64,000 bases of DNA from DT-111 sp965263225 (GCA_965263225.1 CBDHHG010000035.1:558001-622000), one strand, 5' to 3'. Shown: positions 1-9,735, counted from the stretch's first letter. The notes: generated from the sequence alone by a model not told the origin. Made by a program: numbers and translations.

Positions 1-1
1 T

Positions 2-817
2 AAAGAGCGAATTACCACGGAACTCAATAAAATCATTGCGGCCCCTCAACCCTCGATAGGTTTGGACTTGATGTTCAAAACAGGTTTAATGAAGATCGTC
101 TTCCCGGAAATGGCCAAGTTACATGGGGTAGAAATTCGCAATGGGATTGGTCATAAGGATAATTTCTATCATACCCTACAGGTGCTTGATAATTTGGCTA
201 GAAATACGGATAGCCTTTGGCTGCGCTGGGCCGCCATCCTTCACGATATTGCCAAGCCTCCTACCAAACGCTTTAATAATAAACAAGGATGGACTTTCCA
301 CGGGCATGAAGCTCTGGGGGCGAAAATGGTCCCTACGATTTTCCGCCGATTGCGCTTGCCCATGGATCAAAAGATGAAGTATGTCCAAAAACTGGTATTT
401 CTTCATTTGAGACCCATTAGCTTAACCAAGGAGAATATCACAGATTCTGCGATTCGTCGATTGCTTTTTGAAGCAGGGGATGATATTGATGATCTTATGC
501 TCTTGTGCGAAGCAGATATTACCTCTAAAAATCCGAAAAAGGTTCAGCGTTACCTAGAGAATTATCATTTGGTTCGAGAACGGCTGAAAGAGGTAGAGGA
601 GAAAGATCAATTGCGCAATTGGCAACCGCCGATCACCGGAGAGATTATCATGGAAACCTTCGGCATCACGCCTTCACGTGAGGTGGGTACCATTAAGACG
701 GCCATTCGCGAGGCTATTCTGGATGGTGAAATAGAAAACAACTATCAGGCAGCCTACGATTTTATGTTGGAGCAGGGAAAAGCACTTGGATTGACGGCCG
801 TTAAAGAGAATTCATAA
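2..817 (+). CDS. CCA tRNA nucleotidyltransferase / poly(A) polymerase family HD protein, 3' part
   Basis: This is the C-terminal part of a class II nucleotidyltransferase-type protein. The reading frame is open from base 2, so the start and the catalytic nucleotidyltransferase head lie before the window. The visible part has the RNA-binding and neck region followed by an HD domain: a His in the DNFYHTLQV stretch, then the HD pair in ILHDIAKP, then a conserved HGHE segment. This arrangement is typical of bacterial CCA-adding enzymes with a fused HD phosphohydrolase, which add or repair the CCA end of tRNAs in the cytoplasm. The family call rests on the HD part and overall similarity only. A poly(A) polymerase would look alike here. 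It is followed by about 110 bases without a clear terminator and then a PLP enzyme on the same strand. Confidence 0.85.
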   Translation, partial: KERITTELNKIIAAPQPSIGLDLMFKTGLMKIVFPEMAKLHGVEIRNGIGHKDNFYHTLQVLDNLARNTDSLWLRWAAILHDIAKPPTKRFNNKQGWTFHGHEALGAKMVPTIFRRLRLPMDQKMKYVQKLVFLHLRPISLTKENITDSAIRRLLFEAGDDIDDLMLLCEADITSKNPKKVQRYLENYHLVRERLKEVEEKDQLRNWQPPITGEIIMETFGITPSREVGTIKTAIREAILDGEIENNYQAAYDFMLEQGKALGLTAVKENS

Positions 818-929
818 AAACTCAACTCCTTACCTAGTCCATCCTATTCATGGGCACTTTCGGATAGAAGCTTTGGCGACCTAAAGACATCTGATTGTAA
901 ACGCTATTTGACTAAAAACTATAGAAGGA

Positions 930-2099
930 ATGCTCGATTGTCAGTCTTCAAAGTTTAGCTTACCACCAGAAGTAAGCTATCTGAATTGTGCCTATATGTC
1001 CCCTTTGTTGAATGAGGTTGTGCAAGAGGGGGAGTATCAAGTAAGGCGTAAAAGTATTCCCTACACCATCGGCGTTCCCGATTTTTACGAACCCGTCGCT
1101 GAATTAAAGAAAACCTTCGCTCAGCTGATCAATGTGTCCAATCCAGATCGAATAGCTCCGATACCTTCGGCTTCTTATGGTTTGGCTACGGTGGCCCGCA
1201 ATTTACCCACCAAGGAAAACTTCAACATTGTCATGGTTGAAGAGCAGTTTCCCAGCAACTACTACATCTGGGAAAGACTAGCTCAAGAAAAAGGAGGAAG
1301 TCTTCGGGTTGTGGAGCTACCCGATAGTAACCGAAGCCGTAGTGAGGCCTGGTCAGAGGCGCTCCTCAATGCTATTGATGATCAAACCATACTTTTAGCG
1401 CTTAGTCATATACATTGGGCTGATGGTACGCCCTTTGATCTTTTGAGTCTGAGAGAAAAAACGAGAGCTCATGGGGCTTGGATGGTTTTAGATGGCACCC
1501 AATCTATAGGCGCTTTACCCTTTGATGTAGGGGAGATTCAACCGGATGCTTTAATTGCAGCTGGCTATAAATGGCTTTTAGGCCCTTATTCACTGGGAGT
1601 AGCTTATTACGGGCCTGTCTTTGATGAGGGAGTGCCAATTGAAGAAAGCTGGTATAACCGAGAAGAGAGTGAGAATTTCCAGAATCTAGTGAATTACCAG
1701 CCTAATTATAAGGGCTTTGCGAATAGATATGGCGTAGGGGAGCAAAGTAATTTCATCTTGGTTCCGATGTTAACTAGGGCTATTCAGCAATTATTAGAAT
1801 GGAAAGTCGAGGCGGTACAGTCTTATTGTAGGGCGCTCTCTGCACCCGTGGTAGTTCAACTGGCGGAGATGGGATGTAAAGTGGAAGCGGAGGCGCATCG
1901 CGCTGGCCATTTATTTGGTGTTCGACTTCCAAAGCAGATGGACCAAACTAAGCTACAGCAGCTCTTTGCTGCGCATCAAGTCTTTGTTTCGATCCGAGGT
2001 AATGCGATTCGTGTTTCGCCGCATGTATACAATGATGAGGTCGATATGCAAAAGTTTCTGCAATGTTTTGAGCAGTGTATGCAACCGAAGTTCTTCTAA
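930..2099 (+). CDS. class V aminotransferase-fold PLP-dependent enzyme
   Basis: A 389-residue PLP enzyme of fold type I, in the class V aminotransferase/cysteine desulfurase/kynureninase superfamily. The Schiff-base lysine is K214 in AAGYKWLLGPY. The aspartate that contacts the pyridine nitrogen is D188 in VLDGTQSIG, and Q191 follows it. The histidines of SHIHWADG (around 160-162) stack near the cofactor. There is no signal peptide, so it should be cytoplasmic. No active-site loop cysteine of the kind needed for a true NifS/SufS desulfurase is recognisable, so the substrate cannot be named. It stands alone and ends in a strong terminator. The start codon is an ATG at 930, and the N-terminus (SLPPEVSYLNCAYMSP) matches that of related proteins. 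Confidence 0.85.
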   Translation: MLDCQSSKFSLPPEVSYLNCAYMSPLLNEVVQEGEYQVRRKSIPYTIGVPDFYEPVAELKKTFAQLINVSNPDRIAPIPSASYGLATVARNLPTKENFNIVMVEEQFPSNYYIWERLAQEKGGSLRVVELPDSNRSRSEAWSEALLNAIDDQTILLALSHIHWADGTPFDLLSLREKTRAHGAWMVLDGTQSIGALPFDVGEIQPDALIAAGYKWLLGPYSLGVAYYGPVFDEGVPIEESWYNREESENFQNLVNYQPNYKGFANRYGVGEQSNFILVPMLTRAIQQLLEWKVEAVQSYCRALSAPVVVQLAEMGCKVEAEAHRAGHLFGVRLPKQMDQTKLQQLFAAHQVFVSIRGNAIRVSPHVYNDEVDMQKFLQCFEQCMQPKFF

Positions 2100-2118
2100 G
2101 ATTTTCTTAATGACAACA

Positions 2119-2161
2119 AAAACAAAAGCCCTGCCTAAGTACTAGACAGGGCTTTTGTTTT
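2119..2161 (+). terminator. rho-independent terminator after the PLP enzyme
   Basis: The arms AAAACAAAAGCCCTG and CAGGGCTTTTGTTTT pair perfectly over 15 bases around a 13-base loop. The U-rich side serves the plus-strand gene. Because the stem also has an A-rich left side, it can stop the minus-strand ferredoxin transcript as well. Confidence 0.85.
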
Positions 2162-2175
2162 GGAGGACTATGTCG

Positions 2176-2523
2176 TTACAGGTGAAGGAGATCCTTACGG
2201 GCCAATAGCACATCTTCCGTTTCCTCTCTATCTGGATCCGGTACACAACAATCTACCGGACAAACGGCTGCACATTGCGGCTCTTCATGGAATCCCACAC
2301 ATTCGGTACATTTATCAGGAACGATAAAATAGATATCATCATCAACTGGAGCCTGTTGAGCATCCACGTCAACTTCTTTTCCATCTTCCAAAACATAGGT
2401 GCCAGAGACAGCAGTACCATCAGAAATTGCCCACTCTACGCCACCTTCATATATAGCATTGTTGGGACATTCTGGTTCGCAAGCCCCACAATTGATGCAT
2501 TCGTCGGTGATTATGATTGCCAT
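2176..2523 (-). CDS. 2[4Fe-4S] ferredoxin with acidic insert
   Basis: A 115-residue soluble ferredoxin that carries electrons through two [4Fe-4S] clusters. The first cluster motif is C9-x2-C12-x2-C15-x3-C19 followed by Pro. The second is C72-x2-C75-x8-C84-x3-C88 followed by Pro. The eight-residue gap in the second motif is the signature of the Chromatium/Azotobacter-type ferredoxins, which have very low potential. Between the motifs is an insert of about 40 acidic residues (roughly 28-68), which makes the protein longer than the usual 80-85 residues. Upstream on the minus strand is a possible -7 box, TAGCTTTG (2552-2559), without a clear -33 partner. The electron-transfer partner is not visible in the window. 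Confidence 0.92.
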   Translation of the reverse strand: MAIIITDECINCGACEPECPNNAIYEGGVEWAISDGTAVSGTYVLEDGKEVDVDAQQAPVDDDIYFIVPDKCTECVGFHEEPQCAAVCPVDCCVPDPDREETEDVLLARKDLLHL

Positions 2524-2771
2524 AAGCCAAGTTTTTCTTTAAGCTGATGATCAAAGCTAGAACCTTGTAGGAATGGATGGTTTCGCATCCAAAAAATTCC
2601 AGCGTCCATCATTACTAAAACACAAAGACAGGGTGATAGTTTTACCTTTTTTGGGAAATCACCCTATATTATTGAGGCGCAAAAATAGGGGCTATTCCCA
2701 TAAAATCAAAGTTTATGGACTAGGTAATAGGTGTAATGAAGACACTAAGTTCAAAAGTATTGCTGGCTGCT

Positions 2772-4559
2772 TTAGCCTTCCGTTTGCAATTTCCCCCAAC
2801 TTCTAAACAGGAACAGGGCGCCCAATACCGCTATTACACTGGCTATTAGCGCAGAACTAGTCTCTCCGTAGATCCAGTATCCGGTAGCAAATAAGGTAGA
2901 ATAAACAGTAAAGCATCCAATGAGGAAGCACAATAGCTCTAACGGTAATTGACCCGTACCTGAACTCAAGGTAATTCCGCGTTCTGCGGCTTTTTCTCGA
3001 ATAGGACTCCAACCTGGACCGGCCGGCTTAATTTTCTGATAAAACTCTATTAATTTATCATCAGAGGTTGGAGGCGTGAGATAGGCAGCTACGATCCAGA
3101 CGACCGTGGTCAGGACCGCTCCTAAGACGGTCTTATGCCAAGCTTCTAGAGCGGGTAGTCCTGTACTATCGTGTAAAAAGGTGAGATAACCTGCGATCAC
3201 TAAAGAAGAAATCATGGCTACTATTTCCGTCATGGCATTGATGCGCCACCAGAACCAACGAAGGATATAGATTAATCCCGTCCCCGCACCAAGTAGCAAT
3301 AATAAATTGAAGGCCTGCGTAGCATCAGTAAGGGCTAGTCCCAATCCAATTCCCAACACCATAGAAAGTACCGTAAACCAGCGAGCCGCACTTACCAATT
3401 CTTTCTCCGTGGCCTCAGGCTTGATAAAACGATGGTAGAAATCGTTGACCAAGTAAGAGGCGCCCAGGTTGAGCTGTGTGGACATGGTAGACATAAAGGC
3501 AGCGATCAAAGATGCCGCAACGAGTCCCATTAGCCCTGATGGCAAATAGCTGAGCATAGCCGGGTAGGCAACATCATGCCCCAACTTACCCTGGGATAGA
3601 GTAGGGAAGGCAGTTTCTATATCTGAAAGCTCTGGAAATACAACGATAGAAGCCAACGCAATCAAGATCCATGGCCATGGCCGGAGCGCATAGTGGGCGA
3701 TATTGAACAACAGAGTTGCTCCGATCGCTCCTCTTTCCGATTTCGCCGAAAACATACGTTGGGCAATATAACCTCCGCCACCTGGCTCTGCGCCTGGGTA
3801 ATAGGAGGCCCACCACTGTACAGCAAGCGGCACCATTAACACGGGAATATATACATTTGGATCACTGAAATTGGGAATGATGTCCAACTTTGTACTTACT
3901 TGAGCATTTGCTAATAGGTTAGAGAGACCACCTACTTCCGGCATGTTGATCAAGTAAATACAAGCCCAGATGGACCCGATCATGGCTAAGAAGAATTGTA
4001 CGAAGTCCGTTACAATGACGGCTTTTAGCCCACCAATGGCACTATAAGCTAGCGTCACACTGCCAGCGATCAATAAGGTTTGCCATCCTGGCATCTTGAG
4101 TATGATCTCTCCAAATTTGATGGCCGCCAGAGATACCGCTCCAGTAACTAGTACATTGAAAATCAACCCTAAGTACAGTGCTCTAAACCCCCGAAGGAAA
4201 GCTGCGGCTGGGCCACTATAGCGCAATTCATAAAACTCAATATCGGTCATCACCTCTGATCTACGCCAGAGTTTAGCGTAAACGAATACGGTCAGCATAC
4301 CCGTCAATAAGAACGCCCACCAGCCCCAGTTGCCAGCCACACCGTTCTCGCGCACAAGCCCAGTCACTAAATTAGGCGTATCAGCGGAAAAAGTAGTAGC
4401 TACCATAGAGACGCCCAATAACCACCAAGGCATATTCCTGCCCGATAGAAAAAACTCTTGCGTACTATTACCTGCTTTTCTGGAAACTGCAATCCCTACG
4501 GCGAGTGTGAACAAGAAGTATAGGCCGATAATGGTCCAGTCTAAATTGGAAAGATTCAT
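2772..4559 (-). CDS. sodium:solute symporter family protein
   Basis: A secondary transporter of the SSS family (LeuT fold), 595 residues from the chosen start, with about 13-14 membrane segments. The N-terminal segment LDWTIIGLYFLFTLAVGI is followed by the family signature EFFLSGRNMPWWLLGVSM, with FSADTPNLVTG in the Na+-site region, and later by QWWASYYPGAEPGGGG and LIAAFMSTMSTQLNLGASY. It should use the Na+ gradient to import a small organic solute, but the substrate cannot be read from the sequence. The frame is open to an ATG at 4613. The ATG at 4559 (MNLSNLDW) is preferred because the extra 18 residues are hydrophilic and not typical of the family. Only about 170 bases separate it from mutS on the opposite strand. 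Confidence 0.9.
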   Translation of the reverse strand: MNLSNLDWTIIGLYFLFTLAVGIAVSRKAGNSTQEFFLSGRNMPWWLLGVSMVATTFSADTPNLVTGLVRENGVAGNWGWWAFLLTGMLTVFVYAKLWRRSEVMTDIEFYELRYSGPAAAFLRGFRALYLGLIFNVLVTGAVSLAAIKFGEIILKMPGWQTLLIAGSVTLAYSAIGGLKAVIVTDFVQFFLAMIGSIWACIYLINMPEVGGLSNLLANAQVSTKLDIIPNFSDPNVYIPVLMVPLAVQWWASYYPGAEPGGGGYIAQRMFSAKSERGAIGATLLFNIAHYALRPWPWILIALASIVVFPELSDIETAFPTLSQGKLGHDVAYPAMLSYLPSGLMGLVAASLIAAFMSTMSTQLNLGASYLVNDFYHRFIKPEATEKELVSAARWFTVLSMVLGIGLGLALTDATQAFNLLLLLGAGTGLIYILRWFWWRINAMTEIVAMISSLVIAGYLTFLHDSTGLPALEAWHKTVLGAVLTTVVWIVAAYLTPPTSDDKLIEFYQKIKPAGPGWSPIREKAAERGITLSSGTGQLPLELLCFLIGCFTVYSTLFATGYWIYGETSSALIASVIAVLGALFLFRSWGKLQTEG

Positions 4560-4731
4560 AAGTTGGCTTTGTTTTATTTCAGCATCGTCGTGTAAGTTAA
4601 AATTTTTTCTCAAAGTGAGAGCTATGCCGGATTGATTTGGAAAATGTGGAACAACTTCTTTTATAATAATCTAGCCTGTCTATCTTTGCGAAGCCCAAGC
4701 AATCTTCCATACGTCTAAAACGTCTAAGCAA

Positions 4732-7377
4732 TTGGCCAGGAAATCAACAACGAAACCGAAGACGAAAAAGGTCACCCCTTTGATGCAGCAATACTTCCAG
4801 GTGAAAGCCAAATACCCGGATGCCATCCTGTTGTTTCGAGTGGGGGATTTCTATGAGACCTTTGGGGAAGATGCCGTAAAAGCTTCTCAGGCACTAGGCA
4901 TTATTTTGACCAGTCGAAACAACGGCGGTAGTGATATAGAATTAGCTGGCTTTCCACACCATAGCATGGATATGTACCTGCCTCGCCTGGTTAAGGCAGG
5001 CTTTCGCGTAGCCATTTGCGAACAGTTGGAAAAGCCTTCCCCGAAGAAGAAAATTGTGAGGCGCGGGGTGACGGAAGTGGTGACCCCTGGCGTCGCAGTG
5101 GACGATAAGTTGTTGGATCACAAAACGAATAACTTCCTAGCCGCCCTTTCCTTTGGTAAAAAAGGTATGGTAGGCCTTTCCTTCCTAGATATTTCTACGG
5201 GTGAATTTTTGAGTTGTGAAGGTGACCTTCCCTATGTCGACAAATTACTGCAGAGTTTTCGGCCTTCCGAAGTTTTAATCTCTAAGGATAAGAAGAAATT
5301 CTTTGTCGAGAAACTGGGAGATAGATTCAATCTCTTCTTATTGGATGAATGGGTTTTTACGCATGATTACGGCCGAGAAAAACTCTTGGAACACTTCGAG
5401 GTGGCCAGCTTGAAGGGATTTGGTGTGGAAGAAATGGAATTGGCTCAGGTATCTGCGGGAGCGGTTTTACATTACCTGGCCACCACTGAAAATAAGAACC
5501 TAAAACATATTAATCGAATCTCGCGGATTCAAGCTGATCGATATGTTTGGTTAGACCGATTTACTATCCGGAATCTTGAGTTGATCTTTTCTCCTAATGA
5601 AAGTGGCGTGCCATTGATCAAGGTTTTGGATCAGACCCTGTCTCCAATGGGAGCCAGGCTTTTGAAGAAATGGATCGTCTTGCCTTTGAAGAAGATTGCA
5701 GAGATTGAGTCCAGGCAGGATGTGGTGGAATATTTTATTAAAGACCAAGATACCAGTTTGGAGTTAGCAGGAAGTCTTCAGCAGATTGGGGATTTGGAGC
5801 GCTTGATTTCAAAGGTTCCCCTGGGGAAGATCAACCCTAGAGAAGTGGTGCAGCTGAAGCGGGCTTTGTCTGTGATAGAACCCATTAAGAATTTACTCGC
5901 TAATAGTAATAAGGAGGCATTGGTCAAAATTGCGGGGGCCTTACACCCCTGCAAAGAACTCATCGAAACGATAGCCACGCAATTGGTCGACGAGCCTCCC
6001 GTGAACTTAAATAAGGGCGGGGTGATTGCGGATGGTTTCTCTGCACCTTTAGATGAGCTTCGGTCTATTGTTAATAACAGTAAAGACCTATTACTACAGA
6101 TCCAACAAAGTGAAGCGGTAAGGACGGGTATCAATAGCTTGAAGATCGGCTTTAATAATGTGTTCGGGTACTATTTGGAGGTCACCAATAAGTATAAAAA
6201 TCAGGTTCCTCCTGAATGGACTCGTAAGCAAACTTTAACCAACGGAGAGCGATACATTACGGAGGAGCTGAAGGTGCTAGAAGGAAAGATTTTAGGTGCC
6301 CAAGAAAAGATCTTGGAATTAGAAGCAAAGCTTTTCGAGCAATTAGTCTTAGGGATTAATGACTACATCTCTGTGGTCCAGTCCAATGCTGGCTTGATTG
6401 CCAGAGTGGATTGCCTTTTATCTTTTTCCAAAGTAGCCCAACGGAATAACTATTGTCGACCCTTGATGGACGATTCCTATATCATTGATATCAAAGCGGG
6501 ACGACATCCTGTTATTGAGCAGCAATTGCCACTGGGAGAAAGTTATGTGCCTAATGATGTCTTTTTGGATAACGAGTCGCAGCAGATACTGATGATCACG
6601 GGGCCTAACATGGCCGGTAAATCCGCCATGCTTCGCCAAACGGCCTTGATTTCATTGATGGCTCAAATGGGTGCTTACGTACCTGCCGCCAGTGCCCGCT
6701 TGGGGTTGATCGATAAGGTTTTCACTAGAGTAGGGGCCTCAGATAATATATCTTCCGGGGAGTCTACTTTTATGGTGGAAATGAATGAGACGGCAAGTAT
6801 CATGAATAACATTTCCGATCGTAGCCTAATCTTATTGGATGAGATTGGTCGCGGAACGAGTACCTATGACGGCATTTCTATTGCTTGGTCTATTGCTGAA
6901 TTTCTACACAATAACGGGACTAGGCCTAAGACGTTGTTTGCCACGCATTATCATGAACTCAATGAACTGGCCAATAAATTTAATCGTATTAAAAACTTCA
7001 ATATTGCCACAAAAGAGATTGGTCAGAAAGTCATCTTTTTGAGGAAACTAGTACCCGGGGGCAGTCATCATAGCTTTGGGATACACGTAGCTCATATGGC
7101 GGGAATGCCGCGAAGCATTGTAGAGCGGGCGACGCATATTCTCAAACAGCTAGAGCAAAAATCTATTGACAATGAAGTAGGTGGAGAGGTAAAGGCTAAT
7201 AAAGCAGATACGGCGCAGATTTCTCCAGAAAACTATCAGTTGAGCATCTTTGAAACGGTAGATCCGATTGCTGGGAAACTGAAAGAAAGCCTGGTTGACC
7301 TCAATATCAATAATATGACGCCGATTGAGTGTATGATGAAATTGAATGAGTTGAAAAAGATGCTGGAGGAGAGTTAA
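4732..7377 (+). CDS. mutS: DNA mismatch repair protein MutS
   Basis: An 881-residue MutS, which recognises mispairs and small loops and recruits MutL. Domain I has the mismatch-probing Phe-x-Glu (F40-Y-E42, in GDFYETFGEDA). The connector, lever and clamp follow. The ATPase domain has Walker A GPNMAGKS near residue 624, Walker B LLDEIGRGTSTYDG and the helix-turn-helix dimer region. The C-terminal tail holds QLSIF, a likely beta-clamp-binding peptide. The start is TTG at 4732, since no ATG lies close by in frame. The next Met is residue 18, inside the conserved TPLMQQYFQVKAKYPDA block, and starting there would trim it. A -7-like TATCTTTG at 4681-4688 lies about 44 bases upstream. Confidence 0.97.
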   Translation: MARKSTTKPKTKKVTPLMQQYFQVKAKYPDAILLFRVGDFYETFGEDAVKASQALGIILTSRNNGGSDIELAGFPHHSMDMYLPRLVKAGFRVAICEQLEKPSPKKKIVRRGVTEVVTPGVAVDDKLLDHKTNNFLAALSFGKKGMVGLSFLDISTGEFLSCEGDLPYVDKLLQSFRPSEVLISKDKKKFFVEKLGDRFNLFLLDEWVFTHDYGREKLLEHFEVASLKGFGVEEMELAQVSAGAVLHYLATTENKNLKHINRISRIQADRYVWLDRFTIRNLELIFSPNESGVPLIKVLDQTLSPMGARLLKKWIVLPLKKIAEIESRQDVVEYFIKDQDTSLELAGSLQQIGDLERLISKVPLGKINPREVVQLKRALSVIEPIKNLLANSNKEALVKIAGALHPCKELIETIATQLVDEPPVNLNKGGVIADGFSAPLDELRSIVNNSKDLLLQIQQSEAVRTGINSLKIGFNNVFGYYLEVTNKYKNQVPPEWTRKQTLTNGERYITEELKVLEGKILGAQEKILELEAKLFEQLVLGINDYISVVQSNAGLIARVDCLLSFSKVAQRNNYCRPLMDDSYIIDIKAGRHPVIEQQLPLGESYVPNDVFLDNESQQILMITGPNMAGKSAMLRQTALISLMAQMGAYVPAASARLGLIDKVFTRVGASDNISSGESTFMVEMNETASIMNNISDRSLILLDEIGRGTSTYDGISIAWSIAEFLHNNGTRPKTLFATHYHELNELANKFNRIKNFNIATKEIGQKVIFLRKLVPGGSHHSFGIHVAHMAGMPRSIVERATHILKQLEQKSIDNEVGGEVKANKADTAQISPENYQLSIFETVDPIAGKLKESLVDLNINNMTPIECMMKLNELKKMLEES

Positions 7378-7396
7378 AGGAAAAGCACTACAGATC

Positions 7397-7429
7397 AAAA
7401 AAAACAGGGATGCCCAATGGACACCCCTG
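7397..7429 (-). terminator. orphan intrinsic terminator on the minus strand
   Basis: Read on the minus strand, CAGGGGTG and CATCCCTG pair over 8 bases (one mismatch) around a 9-base loop. A run of eight U follows at once (plus-strand A tract 7397-7404). No minus-strand gene lies to its right: the next genes in both directions are on the plus strand. It either stops an unannotated minus-strand RNA from the mutS-dapB gap or blocks antisense transcription into mutS. Confidence 0.55.
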
Positions 7430-7641
7430 ATACTATTCATTTAACGGCGTTTACTTCATTTTATTATCCTTCTGACGTAAAGAAAGACAGAAGTCACATC
7501 TGCCACAAAAAAATTTCATTCTTTCGCAAACTTTGTGGAGGAGCATAAAATAAGATAACGGAATCTACACCAGGCCTTGAATTTCATATTGGAGGGCCTG
7601 CAAGTATGAGTATTGTCCAAGAATCTAAAACCTATTATAAG

Positions 7642-8355
7642 ATGAAAATTGCATTGATTGGCTATGGAAAGATGGGAAAGACAATTGATCAATTGGCACA
7701 GGAAGCTGGCCATGAGGTAGTGCTACGAATCGATGTAGGCAACCATCAAGATTTAAATGCAGAAAGTCTGGTCGAGGCCGATGTGGCGATAGAATTCAGT
7801 CGCCCTGAAAGTGCCTTTCACAATATTGTTAGCTGTTTGGAAAATGGCGTGCCGGTGGTCAGTGGTACAACGGGTTGGTTAGATCGCCTGGAGGAAGCCA
7901 AGCAACTGGTGGAAAAGTACCAAGGGGGACTTTTCTACGCATCCAATTATAGCATTGGTGTGAATATCTTCTTTGCCGTAAATAAATACCTGGCAAAACT
8001 AATGAAACGCTACGAACAGTACGACATTAGTATGGAAGAAATTCATCACACCCAAAAATTGGATGCGCCAAGTGGGACAGCGATCACGCTGGCGGAAGGA
8101 ATCCTGGGTGAGTTACAGCATAAAAAAACTTGGGTAAACGAACCTAGCCAAGCGGTGGAAGAGCTTCCAATTATCTCCAAAAGAATAGATAAGGTTCCTG
8201 GCACTCATACCATTAGCTATGAATGTCCCATTGATAATATTACGATTACCCATACTGCTCATTCCAGGGAAGGTTTTGCTCGTGGCGCACTAGCGGCTGC
8301 GGAGTGGATGGTGGGTAAACAAGGCTTTTACGGGATGGAAGATATGCTGTATTAG
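7642..8355 (+). CDS. dapB: 4-hydroxy-tetrahydrodipicolinate reductase
   Basis: DapB reduces 4-hydroxy-tetrahydrodipicolinate with NAD(P)H in the diaminopimelate/lysine pathway. The protein is 237 residues from the ATG at 7642 (MKIALIGYGKMG), the normal length for Bacteroidota DapB. The open frame reaches back to 7606, but the extra 12 residues precede the Rossmann motif and are not expected. Motifs: GYGKMG at 7-12, SGTTGW, SNYSIGVNIFF, and the DapB signature EIHHTQKLDAPSGTA with catalytic H135/H136 and K139. It is monocistronic. A weak terminator-like hairpin (AAAGCA/TGCTT) lies at about 8374-8397. Confidence 0.96.
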   Translation: MKIALIGYGKMGKTIDQLAQEAGHEVVLRIDVGNHQDLNAESLVEADVAIEFSRPESAFHNIVSCLENGVPVVSGTTGWLDRLEEAKQLVEKYQGGLFYASNYSIGVNIFFAVNKYLAKLMKRYEQYDISMEEIHHTQKLDAPSGTAITLAEGILGELQHKKTWVNEPSQAVEELPIISKRIDKVPGTHTISYECPIDNITITHTAHSREGFARGALAAAEWMVGKQGFYGMEDMLY

Positions 8356-8599
8356 GCTCATTTGTACCATAGTAAAAGCAGGAAAAATGCTTCTTTTAAG
8401 CACTAACCTTGTCACATTAATTCCCTTTAACCAGAACTTTCTACCCTAAATAATGCCTCGATTGCCAAGGTAGCGGTGGCTTTGTGTCCTTGATATCCCT
8501 ATCTTTGTTTTATCCTATTCCAGACGAACCCCAGACTCACTCAAGCTTCCCTGAAAAGCCTCAAGAATTTAGCTAATAACAAACAAAAACTACTTCTTG

Positions 8600-9703
8600 A
8601 TGACCTTGTCAAACCTGAAAACCGCATTCCGCGCATTAGGCGGATTTACACTTGTGTCTGCACTCTACGTTGTTCTGGTTTTACTACATGGAACATTTAC
8701 TGATTATCAACCGGACGAGGTAGAATCTATTGCTCCTTTGCAAAGCTCAACCATTACTCAAGTAGACAAAAATGAACTCGATCTAGTCATCTGGAACCTG
8801 GGGTTTGGAGGACTTGGGAAGGAAAGCGAGTTTTTCTTCGATGCTAGCGGCTCTCAATACTTCTCTGGAGGAAAGATGGTACACGCTACCAAAGAAATGG
8901 TAGAAAAGAATAATGAAGGGATTCTGGAGTTTATTCGTGAACAGAATGCTGATTTTTTCCTTTTACAAGAGGTAGACAAATCTTCTAAACGGAGTTATTA
9001 CTTCGATCAGTTTCGTGCCTTAGCAGAGACGGTCCCGAATTACGACGTACATTTTGCTACCAATTATAAAGTGGGGCGGGTTCCTATCCCGATCATGGAG
9101 CCTTGGCATGTTTATGGTAAGACTTTCAGCGGATTGGCTACCCTGAGCCGTTTTCAGGCCAGCCAAGTAGAAAGATTCCAGTTGCCGGGCAGCTTTGATT
9201 GGCCTACTCGAATTTTTCAGTTAGATCGTTGTATCGCGATTCATAGATATCCAACCGATCGAGAAGGCGACCTGGTCGTTATGAATATACATCACTCAGC
9301 TTATGATGAGGGAGGCGTGCTGAAGAAACAGCAAATGGCCTTCCTCAAAGACCTCCTGATCGCCGAGTATGCCAATGGTAATTACGTCATTGTAGGGGGA
9401 GACTGGAATCAATGCCCGCCCGAATTTGACTTTGATCAATTCATGCCCGGGCAAACAGAAGGCTATACGCAAATGAATATTCCCGCAGATTACCTTCCCG
9501 CGGACTGGATCTGGGCTTATGATCCTCATACGCCTACTAACCGAAAGACGCACAGTCCTTATCATCATGGTAAGACTTTTGTGGCCTTGATTGACTTCTT
9601 CTTAGTTTCCCCGAACGTAGAGGTAGTGGAGGTAAAAGGGGTTGATCAGGGCTTTGATTATTCTGATCACCAGCCAGTGCGGATGCGGGTCAGATTGGAG
9701 TAG
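8600..9703 (+). CDS. endonuclease/exonuclease/phosphatase-fold protein, membrane-anchored
   Basis: A 367-residue protein. The N-terminal hydrophobic segment (about residues 15-34, ALYVVLVLLHG) is either a signal anchor or a signal peptide. It is followed by a metal-dependent EEP (DNase I-like) domain. Visible catalytic elements are the start strand LVIWNLGFGG, the metal-binding Glu in LLQEVDKSSK, VVGGDWNQCP and the terminal SDHQPVRM. The target may be nucleic acid, a phospholipid or an inositol phosphate, and the sequence does not decide. The start is the ATG at 8600, right after an in-frame TTG at 8597. A TATCTTTG box at 8500-8507 with TTTG at 8481-8484 (15-base spacer, short for the consensus) is a possible promoter. 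It converges with the next gene. Confidence 0.85.
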   Translation: MTLSNLKTAFRALGGFTLVSALYVVLVLLHGTFTDYQPDEVESIAPLQSSTITQVDKNELDLVIWNLGFGGLGKESEFFFDASGSQYFSGGKMVHATKEMVEKNNEGILEFIREQNADFFLLQEVDKSSKRSYYFDQFRALAETVPNYDVHFATNYKVGRVPIPIMEPWHVYGKTFSGLATLSRFQASQVERFQLPGSFDWPTRIFQLDRCIAIHRYPTDREGDLVVMNIHHSAYDEGGVLKKQQMAFLKDLLIAEYANGNYVIVGGDWNQCPPEFDFDQFMPGQTEGYTQMNIPADYLPADWIWAYDPHTPTNRKTHSPYHHGKTFVALIDFFLVSPNVEVVEVKGVDQGFDYSDHQPVRMRVRLE

Positions 9704-9735
9704 TATCGTCCTAAAAATGTGCTAGTTTACCTTGC

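Noticed and set aside
4559..4613. Longer start of the symporter at 4613
   Set aside because: The extra 18 residues are polar and the downstream MNLSNLDW start fits the family.
5778..6134. 118-residue ORF on the minus strand inside mutS
   Set aside because: It lies wholly antisense to a strongly conserved gene and has no recognisable domain. It is a shadow of the real frame.
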